Under the pieces are notes generated by a model, which was not told where the DNA came from, searched no databases, and was given only the letters and a program-made list of their open reading frames with translations. A stretch of 24,183 bases of DNA from Terana coerulea (lineage: Eukaryota > Basidiomycota > Agaricomycetes > Polyporales > Phanerochaetaceae). Shown piece by piece: positions 10,002 to 19,636 of the stretch. Both the position numbers and the translations under genes were made by a program. The DNA is taken from positions 1 to 24,183 of the forward strand of contig JAKOGH010000843.1 of assembly GCA_024811115.1 (NCBI GenBank). Direction: 5' to 3'. Numbering within the stretch: the first letter of the stretch is position 1; every line of letters starts with the position of its first letter.

Positions 10002-10192
10002 TCCTGTACGCTTCGCGGCGGCAACTCACGCTGGTCAGGCCGCCAGTCGTTGTGATTACTATAATGCACGTACATTCTCCCTCACAATTGTTTCTGATAT
10101 TTTCGCTGTCCGCTCATCTACATTTGCATCGACAAGCTGCCCTAATAGCCCCTTTCCGTACACTTCGCGGCGGTAACTTACGCTGGTCAGGC
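10002..10192. repeat. diverged direct repeat containing a minus-strand splice-donor-like site
   Basis: 10002-10040 and 10155-10192 are about 39-bp copies that differ at only a few positions; both contain cttcgcggcgg and end ctggtcaggc. The flanking upstream stretches (about 9895-9930 and 10095-10140) also look related but weaker. On the minus strand both copies read ctgaccagc followed by gtgagt or gtaagt, so each keeps a consensus 5' splice site. This fits a partial tandem duplication of an exon-intron junction. Confidence 0.6.
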
Positions 10193-11796
10193 TGCTGGCA
10201 GTCGGAGCGCATGCAGCTCTGGAAAGTCCACGGATCTCATGTAAATTCCAAACAACATTCCCCCAATGCATATCATCGTCGCTTCGTTCCGACCTGCTGA
10301 GAGCTGCCTGGCTCCGGGATCGTCGCGAACCGCAATGTTGCCTCGGCCGCAATGCCTCGGTGGCGGCTGGGAACGGGGGGCGATGCCGTGGTCGACGATG
10401 ATCCGGTGCCGCTAGCTGCATTCCTTAGTGCACCTGTGCGGTATGAATGGTGGCGTAGTGCAGTTTCTGTCTACTTGCATTTGCTGGGGCACGGAGAGGA
10501 GAACATAGCGAGCGCGAAGCGAGGGGGAGGAGACGACATATCCCAAACGGGGAGTCCCGGCGGCATCTCGCACGCTTGGTCGAGATCAGTGCGCCGATCT
10601 GCTGGTGATCGGTTCCTGGGAGCCCTCTGCATCCGTTTCTGGCCCTCCCGCGCTGGGCCAGACCGAGTGGAGCCTGTGTGCGCCGCGGTGGGCGAGCGTC
10701 GCAGAACATGCAACTTCAAGAAAGACTCGAGGCAGCGCAGAGCAGAGAAAGACCGCCTGAATATCCTGTTTTCATTCCACAACAAAATGGATTACTATCA
10801 AATACTCGCACAGCCGCCTGCATGACCGAGAAGTGGCGGATCGGAAATGATCAAGATCCCGGGCAGGCGTTCATACAGTCCGTCTATCTCGCTGCTCGCA
10901 ATCTGCCTTTACTTGTCCGTGTGCAGGCACACGCAGATGCCTGCCTGGCAGGTCAGACAGCTCTCAGGGCGGCGCGTCGGCGGCGGGGGATTCTCCCGGC
11001 TGGCCCGCCTGACGTCGCGATGCAGGAGAAGGGCGACGAGACCCCGAGCTTCGAGCGATCGCTGTGCTGCCGCGAGCGCTATGCCTTGAACAGCGGTCAG
11101 CAGAACGCCCGGCACGCAGGAGCGGTGAACAACTGCAAGGGTCAGCTGGCCTGCGGCCCACGTTCGCCAACAACATATAGATATGTTTAACGGGCACAGG
11201 CGTCAGCTCAGCCCTCCGTATACATACAGTGTTAGCTATGGTTCCGGATACCGCGAGCATGATGTTCGTCAGAAGGCCTGACAAGCGTGCGTTGCCGCCT
11301 GAGTGCAGCGTGCAAGACCACCCAGAGCGATCCTTACCTTGATGAAGATGGGCTCAGTGCAGGAATAATGCGGTCGGAAGGATGGCACCCCGTCACGCGC
11401 AGCGGTGAGACACTCTGGGGCCCCGGACGGCACCGTGTGCTGGGCGCTGGCATTCTATGCTGATACCCCGCATGTGAAGCTCGCGACGTCAACTGGCAGG
11501 CCTCGCGGCCGCCACTCTGCTTTCATATCTACTATCGCCGCTCGGCGTGCACTGGAGGCCGCGGGAGGCCAAGTCGCATGCGTGATCTGGGATTTGCGGG
11601 CACGGTATGCATGGCAATTGAAGTGACGCTTCCGATGCGCAGACGCAGTCAGGCGCAGTGCGCTGCGAGGCAAGCGCGGCCGAAGGCACCGCGTGCCATG
11701 AGGGGTGCCTAACTGCTGACTGCGGCCCAGGGACGAGCCGCGAAGGGGGTATCGTCGACGTTGATCCTACCGCCAGAACACGCGAATATTACACTT
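10193..11796. other. unassigned region with scattered open frames
   Basis: Frames on both strands reach 100-170 codons but none shows a recognisable motif. A minus-strand stretch near 10909-11160 reads as a hydrophobic, Arg/Glu-punctuated helix-like segment (LLTAVQGIALAAAQRSLEARG) ending in LLHRD. It could be a fragment of a multi-pass membrane protein, but I could not connect it to neighbouring exons. Confidence 0.35.
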
Positions 11797-12177
11797 CTAC
11801 TCGGGGTTGATATCGACAACTGAAAGGTGCACAGTGCCAAGAATATCGCCCTCAAGAATGCCACCCCGGTGGGCCAACCCAATTGTCTCGGCCAGAAATA
11901 TCTGACGTAAACTGTTGGCGAGAACCTGCAGCTGAGAGGACACGTCGGAAGAACAGAGAAACAGGCGTAATGTCGGCCATCCCCAGCCTCACCTCTGCGT
12001 CGGGACCACAGCACGCGCCGTGGAGCTAACGGCCGTGCTTCATGGGAGAAAACCACCCGAAGGCGGATCGTCGAACGTCTCAGGATGGCACTTTCGTCGA
12101 CGGGTGGAGCGAGGGAATTTGAGTTGTGCTTTGACAGAGGAGATGTCCGAGAAGTGTGCGGCGGAACAATTACTCAT
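11797..12177 (-). CDS. partly resolved small gene, function unknown
   Basis: The C-terminal exon is clear. From about 11937 to the TAG at 11797 it reads LANSLRQIFLAETIGLAHRG then ILEGDILGTVHLSVVDINPE. An intron of 61 or 67 nt precedes it (donor gtgagg just after 12004, acceptor ctctcag or gctgcag). Upstream, an ATG at 12177 opens MSNCSAAHFSDISSVKAQLK and continues FPRSTRRRKCHPETFDDPP. That frame meets a stop near 12041 before the intron, so a frame break or another small intron must lie around 12010-12045. The gene lies head to tail with the CBM5/12-DM9 gene, 170 bp downstream of its stop. The product would be about 100 aa. I do not recognise the family. Confidence 0.38.
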
Positions 12178-12347
12178 GCTGAACATTCAATATTCACCTT
12201 CCATCCAAGAAAGTACTTGCATCGACCACCTCAATGTCCCATGTTCCCAGAAATAGCGTGGACTTATTCTTGTGAGCTTCGATAGTACATTGGTTATTTG
12301 GTAGCTACGGTGTCATTTCATTGAGTCGATAGCGTGGGACGATGTTA

Positions 12348-13874
12348 CTAGTGGTAGCACAAGACGCGGTAGCTCTGTATGACGACAGCAATATTCAGTA
12401 AATTGAATTCCAGCAGGGCATGAGCCGGTACTGCTTACCGTGATTTTCTTCTCAGTGCCGCCGTACGGGATGAAGGCACCTGGAACAGGCAAGTACGTCA
12501 TATCAGCTTTCTACACATTGCATCATATTGGTGTGGCACTGACCGTCAAGCTTCTCGCTGATTTTGCCAGGGTGAATGCCGTTGTTGTGGTGGGCCTGGG
12601 CAATATACAGCGGCGTGCCGTTCGCCTCGCGCCCACCCTCGACGGGGCGCGCGCCGAGGGCGTTCACATCCAGGCGGCCACTTGCATCGACCCAGTGGAC
12701 CGCACGGGTATCACCAACGAGGACCTCGAAGGTGTCGAGCTAACATGGTGGGACGCGGTTAAGCATGGCGAACAGGAAGTGATGGCGGGTGTTGCAACGT
12801 ACGGCAATTTCATCATGGCCGTAACCAATAGCGGCGCCTTTGTTGAAAGCCTTGGATGCCTTACCAACCTCTACAGGCGAAACGTCAGAGATCATGCACC
12901 TTGAGCACTGGCGGTGTAATACGCACGGACGCTGCCCTGTTAAAAGAAAACACCTTAGTAACCATGTAGAGATGGAGGGTTCGGACAGAACACTCACATC
13001 ATGGAAACCGCGGGCGATGTACAGTGTTTCACCGTTTTCCTCACCACCGCCGATCATGTTCTGCGGGAAATTGTGGCCCTGCACGAGCAGCCAGGTCACA
13101 GGGGCGCGAGGGCCGTTCGCGTAGAAGTCCTGGGTACGCTCTTGCGCATCCCGAAGCCAGGTTTGCAAAGCCCAGACGGTAGCCTTTTTCTGTCATTACA
13201 ACGCAATGTTAACGGCTGCAGAAGCATGAAGATAGACGCGACGAACCTCTTCTTCGTTCTTCTCATGATGCTTGTATGCGAGGACTCCAGCCCCGAGAAG
13301 ACCAAGACCGACGGCGAGACCTCCGCCAATCTACCCAAACGGCTCCAGTCAGTAATTCATGCCATGCACAATGACCAACAGACTGACCTCGAGCTCCTTC
13401 TTGCGTTTTTCGTCCAGGTCCCACCAGTTCTTCTTCTGCTCCTCATGCGGGATATCAACCTTCTGGTGAGTGTGCTCGTCCCAGTTCTGGCCGCCTGCAC
13501 TACCTGTCAACCAGAGTGCTATAACGCAAGATCGGATGGCTCACTTGGTTGGTGCTCAAGCGGAGGCTTCTCTTGCGGGTACGGCTGCTGCGCCGGCTGT
13601 CCATACTGAGGCTCGTAGCCCCGCCGCCGTAAGAAGGCGGTTGCTGCTGGCCGCCGCCGTATTCCTCAGGAAGACGACCCCACAGTGCAGGAGTGACTGA
13701 GGGGGTCCAGTCGGACTGAGAGGTGTGAGGCTGAATGATCTTGTACTTGTGTCCTGACGAGACGTGATAGGGGCTGTGAGCGAGGGCCTCAGAGACGCAG
13801 GTTCGTTGCACACCTTGGAACTCGACGACATCTCCAATGTTGTACTGAGTACCGGGCTCCCACTCGAGGACCAT
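12348..13874 (-). CDS. CBM5/12 chitin-binding-type domain plus tandem DM9 (DUF3421) protein
   Basis: A carbohydrate-binding protein of a type common in basidiomycetes. Ten exons are resolved: 13874-13814, 13753-13545, 13494-13388, 13330-13247, 13189-12998, 12936-12927, 12870-12803, 12739-12544, 12479-12439 and 12374-12348; the introns are 50-64 nt. The 331-aa product has an N-terminal CBM5/12 fold (about 3-50; EWEPGTQYNIGDVV, then IIQPHTSQSDWTP and ALWG, with Trp36 and Trp45 as likely ligand-stacking residues). A Gln/Pro/Tyr linker (52-92), an acidic and basic segment (94-126) and a Gly-rich hydrophobic helix (127-145) follow. Then come two DM9 repeats (about 190-255 and 270-325; GGGEENGETLYIARGFHDG, IGYGHDEI, then GGREANGTPLYIAQ, AFIPYGGTEK). 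DM9 proteins in animals bind mannose; the ligand here is unknown. One base is missing in a G-run near 13618-13622; with it the exons sum to exactly 332 codons. No signal peptide is seen. Confidence 0.88.
12927..12936 (-). other. 10-nt microexon of the CBM5/12-DM9 gene
   Basis: The exon ggcagcgtcc lies between a 61-nt intron (12937-12997, donor gtgagt, branch ttactaag, acceptor aacag) and a 56-nt intron (12871-12926, donor gtgcgt, branch ctctgac, acceptor tgtag). Spliced, it gives FHDGSVQVGKAS, which fits the first DM9 repeat. Skipping or retaining it would break the frame. Confidence 0.7.
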
Positions 13875-13978
13875 AGTGAATAGAATATGAACTGGGAAAG
13901 TAAGATGAGGTGAGGTTGGGTGCTGGTGGCAGTTGGTAGACTGCTGCGGCTTGGTGTTTGAGGAGTGCAGCGACAGGT

Positions 13979-13986
13979 CTTATATA
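13979..13986 (-). promoter_or_regulatory. TATA box of the CBM5/12-DM9 gene
   Basis: On the minus strand tatataag lies about 105-112 bp upstream of the ATG at 13874. A CA-rich leader (cactcctcaaacacc) follows, as expected for a fungal transcription start region. Confidence 0.6.
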
Positions 13987-14649
13987 CCTGGAGAGTGAGG
14001 TCATATCAGCATCGATCGCGCCCAGAGGCGGTAGCCGTCACTTCGGTCATCGCCCCAGTACACCGCTCGAGAGTTCCAGCTTGTCCTGTACGGGCGGAGA
14101 TCATAGGGGCATGCCTTGCTTGGCTACGACTCAACACTTAGGCGGCATGGAGGAACCGTACATTTGGAGAGTGCGACCACCGTTATGGTTCTCCCAGTCA
14201 CCCGCAGTCCGCAGAGCCCCTTCGGCATAGCAAGAAGTAGTCTAGACAAGCTCGCAGATTAAGAGACACCGCTGCTCAGTGACGCAGGATGGACTCGCCT
14301 CGCTTACCGCAGGTCGCTGCGACGGTCATGGGGTAATCAGGGTGCGTTCTGACGAGCAGCCACGTTGGGGGTCATCGATGTCTGGCCGATGCGCACTACA
14401 CAGAAATCGCGAAGAAATGGTGGGATATTGCAAGGTTCGGGCCAGAAGAGCAGCTCGGAGCGGAAGTGACCAGCACTAATTGACCGCCCGAAAGGAAGCG
14501 CAACACGTGGCTTACACGTGTTGCCTGCTTTGTCCCGGAAGCACGGCCGCGCCCAGTGGCACGAACTTGAATTTGTTGAACTTGTCCTCACCCTCGACGA
14601 GGCTCTCGTCGCCGACGCCGCCGCCGGCAGCCTCCCGTGTGCATGTCTC
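13987..14649. other. divergent intergenic region
   Basis: About 650 bp between the CBM5/12-DM9 promoter (minus) and the first recognisable coding of the Ser/Pro-rich gene (plus). It should contain the promoter of the latter, but no clear TATA box was found. Open frames here lack motifs. The 5' limit of the plus-strand gene is uncertain and may lie inside this stretch. Confidence 0.4.
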
Positions 14650-17600
14650 ATGCATAGCCCTCTGGCGGCCCCCGACCCCGCGTCTCCCGCTTCTCGCAGC
14701 ACTCGTCCTGGGCCGACCGCCGTATCGAGACGCCGCAAGCTGGCCCTTCGCGTCCTTCTCCGCAAATGAACGCGTTGGAAGTCCCAAATGACGATGAAGA
14801 TAATCAGCTGACGCCGAGAGTGGCGATGAGGCCGAATCTGGACGAGGCTGCCGACGCGACCCCTCGCAAGCCATCCCCGAGCAGTCCGCTGCTGCACGCC
14901 TGCGTTCGGTGTTGGACATCCTGCACACCAACGAACCGTCACAATCCTCTCGCCGGCCGCCGCCCGAGCGCCGCAGAGACTCTGTATCGTCGATGGACTC
15001 GGACTTTGAGTCCCCGCACGCTACCATCTCTCACTCGGTCCACCAGGAAAAGTTCAAGGACTTGTTTTCCAGAGTCCATTCTGACTGGACACCGCAGAAG
15101 AAGAAATCGCCACGAAGGAGGAATAGCATTGATGCGAGCGAGGTCGAGGACAGTCCGCGGAGTGGAGAGAGTGCAGAAGGAACGAGCCAAGTTGAAAGGC
15201 AAGCGGAGAGCCACGAGCGATGAAGAGGCGGAAATGGCAGCCAGTACCAGTGCGTTCTCTTACGTGTCACTCGATGTATCTGGCTAACTGAGGTGCTGCA
15301 GGGAGCGTAGAAGGCTCCTGACATTTCTAGGCATTCGTCTGTCGCCAAGTATACCGCTTTGGCAGGCAGACTGGCTAATTCTCACCTCGTCGAGGTCGTC
15401 GCGGCCTGAACCCAGCGGCAGCGTCGCGTTCCCCTTCGGGCAGTGGAATGAACGGCGCCGAGGACCTCATGGCGCTGCAGCCTCCCAGTGACACGGACAT
15501 GTCAACTGAGGCCAGCGGCGAAACTGCTAAGATGTTTCAGCATCTGGACGGAGAGCCCTCAATGTCCACGCCAATAGCGACCAGCACTCCTATGCGAACA
15601 CTACAAATGCCATCCCACATTCAGATGCAGTCAAGTTCGTAGTTTCTGCTCGATTTGGGTGTAAAGTTGCCTTTGCTTACACCTCTTTCCGCAGACTTAA
15701 TGGACGAAAGCTCCGAGATGCGGCAGGCGATGAAGGGAATGGAGAGCGAAGGAGAGTCGGGCGTTGATCCTCGGCAAAGTAAGCCTGGAAAGATTCTTCG
15801 CGAGTCCCAAACTGTACATATGACTGATTCCTCAATATCCGTCTACAGTGCCTTTCCCACATTCACGGCCTGAACGTGAGCCCTCACCGGACCCTGCGTT
15901 GCGCGCACATTCGAAGTCACATTCTCTGCACAAATTGCCACTTGGACGCCGTGTTAGTGGTGGGCGTGAGAGTGTTTGTGAGCTTTTTGTGCATTGCTCT
16001 CAGTTGTTGGCGTAGCTAAACTTTTGTGTGGGTGTAGCGTCACGAAGCTCTTCGTTATCAGCCTCAGACTGTGCGTCATACTCCGATTTTCTCCTAGCTG
16101 GTTTGTGCTGACCCTCCACCAAGTCCAAGATCGAAATTGGGACAATGAGCGCGAGAAAGCTCACGAACGCGAACGCGCTTGGAACAAACACAATGCACAG
16201 AGAACTCCTGACACAAGTCGTCGACACTCCCAGGGCTCTCCCTCGTACAACGCAACCGTCCGTGTGGACACTGGCAGTCCTGGACACCGAGGGCTTACAA
16301 GGAGGGCAAGTAATGTATCAATGCATAGCCTTTGATGGAAGGGCCTCTGTTGGCACTTCAGTCAGCTCTCAAGCAGATTGTACGTGTGGCTGCCTATTCC
16401 CTCTCGCGTACAGCTACTTACAGACATGCGATTATTTCCAGACCGCGAGCGTATGGACGATTTGGAGATGGACAGGGTCAAACAGAAGGAGCGCGGATGG
16501 AACAACCCCCAAAGTCGTCGATCGTCATCTAGTCTCAGCTCGAACTCACTTAACGGGCTGAATGAACGGACGCGTACCCACAGCACCCCTTCAAGACCAC
16601 ACTCCGGCGACTACACCTCCCCTGGTCGGCCTCTCAGCTGGTCTTCAGAAGGACCAAGCCGACCCGAGTCCCCTGCGAACCCCGTTGTGCACGAGCGAGA
16701 ACGCAATTGGAATGCAGCTCATCCGAAGTGGGAACTCCAGCCTCCGAGGTCCATGTCTCCCATTCCGCCTACACCGCCTGTGCCTGGCTCAGGGTACGGC
16801 CGCCCGCCTTCGGACTGGGTTCCGGCTATCGAGAGTCCTTCCAGGAAACGACTACTCAGTTTCCAAGGCCGTTCGCCGGGGAACGCAAGAAGTAGAACCA
16901 CCAGTCTCAGCGACGAGTTCGCCCCGGCCGTATCGCGAGCGCCCTTAGCCAGAGCCGGTACGGACGGGCAGATCGGGCGACCGCATTCGCCTGCCCTCAG
17001 TGATGCGGGGAGTGCGAAAGAAGGCGGCTCTCGGTTTGGTTGGGTCCCGAGGATGCGCGCGAACCTACCGCCCTTCGAGCGAGACCACGACTCACCGCAG
17101 AAACGCCCTTCTACGCCCGAGCCGTCACCTCGCCCGTCGAGCCGCTTATCCAAACGTCCAAGCCAACTCCCCATCCGCTCGCCGCGGAAAGACAAGGAAG
17201 CGCCTCCGACGTCAGGCGCTGTGCCTGCTGTGATTAGCAGTGACGCTGGGCGTAAACTAGGGCATCGGAGAAGTTCGTTGACCGTCAGTCATACACCGCC
17301 CGAGACGATTTCCCGCGGAAAGATCGAACCTGAGGACCTGCTCAATGCTCCTGTTGATGACCTAGCGCCTACTGATATCGAGACTGGTACGTGGTCTCCT
17401 TTCCTCTTCAAATCTCCAGAGCTGATGGAGGTCTTGCAGAAAGCGACGTAGAATCACACGTAACTAGCACGCCTCTCGCAGGGCCGGCGCCACTGCCCGC
17501 TACGACCCAGGCCGACTCCTCATCGCCGCCGCGTTCTCCGAACTCTCCTGCGTCCAACGATGCCAGCGAGTTTCCTGACACTTTTATGACCGCCGCTTCG

Positions 17601-19469
17601 CCACAATTATCACCTGTGAAGGAAGATCCTCCCACAGAATACATGTTCGCCTTGTCGACCCCTCCCAGACGATCGTACTCCAACTCATCCAAGATGGAGT
17701 TTCAGACGCCTTCTCCGCCCCGCAATATGCCTGATCTTCCCGAACTCCCGTCATCGTCCTCTGAAGATGAGATTGAAGCGACTCCGTCGGCGGGCCGAGT
17801 CAGTCTTCTGGCAGATTTCACCGCTGCGAAGACTCCAAGACCTCCTGGGGCTTGGGCTGCGACGCCCGTGCCAGCGCCTCTGCTTGAGAGGGAGGCGACC
17901 CCAGACCCTGTGCCCCTGCCCGAAGCAGAGACACCAACACCGGCACCTCAAGTTGACCCGTCGTCTGTGTCGACCATGGCTCCAACACCGGCACCGCCTG
18001 GCGCCTGGCAGGCAACTCCAGCAGGGTCGTTGAGGCGGAGAAGTATTCTCAAAGTGCGCTTCGACACGCAATCGGACACATCAGCTGGCAGCATACCCGA
18101 GGTCCCGATGGTTCATCCCGCTGATCCAGCAGACAGTATGTCTGAGGTGTTCCCGCCCGTCGTGCCCCCCACTGCTTCCAGCAGCAGGCTATCACAGCCG
18201 GTCACCCAACCAATCGTGGCACCTAAGCCCGAGGCGCCAGAGCGTTCCACTACCCCACCAACGCTGCGAGGCGCGAAGCGATCCAAGTCTCCCCATGTTC
18301 GCGTGTTGGATGCATTTGGGAACGAGACGTTCGACCCGTCGCCTGTACCGTCGGTTTCCTCCTCTGTGGGCAGCATGGAATCAGTGCCGTTCGTAGACCC
18401 GCCGCAGTCTGACCCCGGAGCCCGAGCCTGCTCCTCTGACTTCACTGCCACCACGCAGCAAGACTGGGGTCCGAATTGTCGACGCGATGGGTCGTGAAGT
18501 CTCGGATGCAGAGCGACCAGCGCAGGATCCCAGTGTCTCGATGGCGCCACCCACTTCTCACCGAGACGCTCTGGCCCGGATACGCGAGACGGTTGCGCGG
18601 ATGACTGAAGACCTTGGGGAAAGCGACGAGTATGTCTTAGCAGCTACCAGAGGGACACAATGCTAACGGACGAGTCACTATATATAGCTCTGGTGCGGTC
18701 TCGGTACATGAACGTAAACGTATGGAGGAGCTGTACCGGATGTCGCAAGCTGCCAAGAACACTAGAAGGGAGCTCGCCGAGTCAATGCAGAAGCAAGCTG
18801 CCGCTGGTTTTCAACGCGGGACCCTCCGAGATCCTACGGCCAAAAGTAAACTATTGGTATGTAGTGCATATGGTACATGGTTCGCAGTGACTGAACTATG
18901 TTTATCAGCCACCTGCCATGTCCGGCTCTCGCCTTTCTCTCGATTTCTTGAATACCTGGGTGCTTTGGGGTTTCCTAGTTATTCAGGTTATGCTCTTGAT
19001 TTATATGTATCGGTACGCCGACTATCTGATATTTCCTGTCTTATACTTACTAGGCGCTAGGTTATCGACCATCAGAGCCAAGCAGCTCTTCCTTACCACT
19101 TATTGCGACGCATTCTATCCTGATCTATTCTCTCATATATCCAAGACCCACCCTACACAACACGCGATACCTTCCTCTTCCTCGTTCAATATCTCTTCTA
19201 TCTCGGATACGCTCAGCCGCGTCGGCTGGAAAGGCGTCTTACCGAAGCGTGGACGCACACTGCTGTCCTGGTCGCCGAGTGGCAGGACCTACTATGGGGC
19301 GCTCTGGGACGACATCCTGAACGGACTAATGCCTGGCCACCAACGTAGTCTTCTACCCGCCTTCGTGGCGCAAACCCCTACATATGCCCCGCTGCGAGAT
19401 ACCTCTATCCTCATCCCCTTCGCTGTTTGCTTTCATTCTTCGCATCATTGTAGCCGCCACACCTCATAG
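14650..19469 (+). CDS. long Ser/Pro-rich coiled protein with C-terminal membrane anchor, unknown function
   Basis: Not recognised by name. Resolved blocks: about 14690-15250, about 15333-15634, 15695-15778, 15849-15973, 16038-16074, 16124-16379, 16442-17386, 17440-18629, 18688-18856, 18909-19012 and 19061-19469. The introns are mostly 48-70 nt with good donors and branch points. The product is well over 1,000 aa, rich in Ser, Pro and Arg. Visible elements include SQHSSWADRRIETPQAGPS, MDSDFESPHATISHSV, TPQKKKSPRRRNSID, ERVQKERAKLKGKRR, repeated HERER-NW units (about 16140-16720), many SP/TP sites and a charged helix (HERKRMEELYRMSQAAKN). The C-terminus is SGSRLSLDFLNTWVLWGF, one strong hydrophobic helix, then LFLTTYCDAFYPDLF and a soluble tail. 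The anchor near the C-terminus suggests a tail-anchored or organelle-tethered scaffold (inference). Single-base frame breaks lie near 14675, 14887, 15158, 15406, 16331 and 18410. The true N-terminus is unresolved. Confidence 0.65.
19013..19060 (+). other. 48-nt (3n) intron or retained segment at the membrane anchor
   Basis: gtacgc...gcgctag is a possible 48-nt intron in phase 2. It is a multiple of three and has no in-frame stop. Splicing gives IYMYR-LSTIRAKQLF. Retention adds 16 mostly hydrophobic residues (YADYLIFPVLYLLGA) that would make a second membrane helix. Both versions keep the downstream frame. Confidence 0.5.
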
Positions 19470-19636
19470 GCTAGTTTTGTATATCACGCGTCCCCTTTTG
19501 CTCTAACGCTCTTCATGAGGTTGACGACAATCTGTGTTCCTGTATCCAAACGAGCAACTCCCACCGGGTGTGTAAACTGCAGGTATCAATACAAGTGGTA
19601 CGTTCACGGTACAGGGGCTGATACATGGCGAGAAGA

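Noticed and set aside
10909..11284. Minus-strand hydrophobic frames resembling a piece of a seven-helix basidiomycete membrane protein (DUF6533-like), with AAAQRSLEARGLVALLLHRD.
   Set aside because: Only one helix-like stretch fits, the expected following motif is absent, and no exons on either side could be joined.
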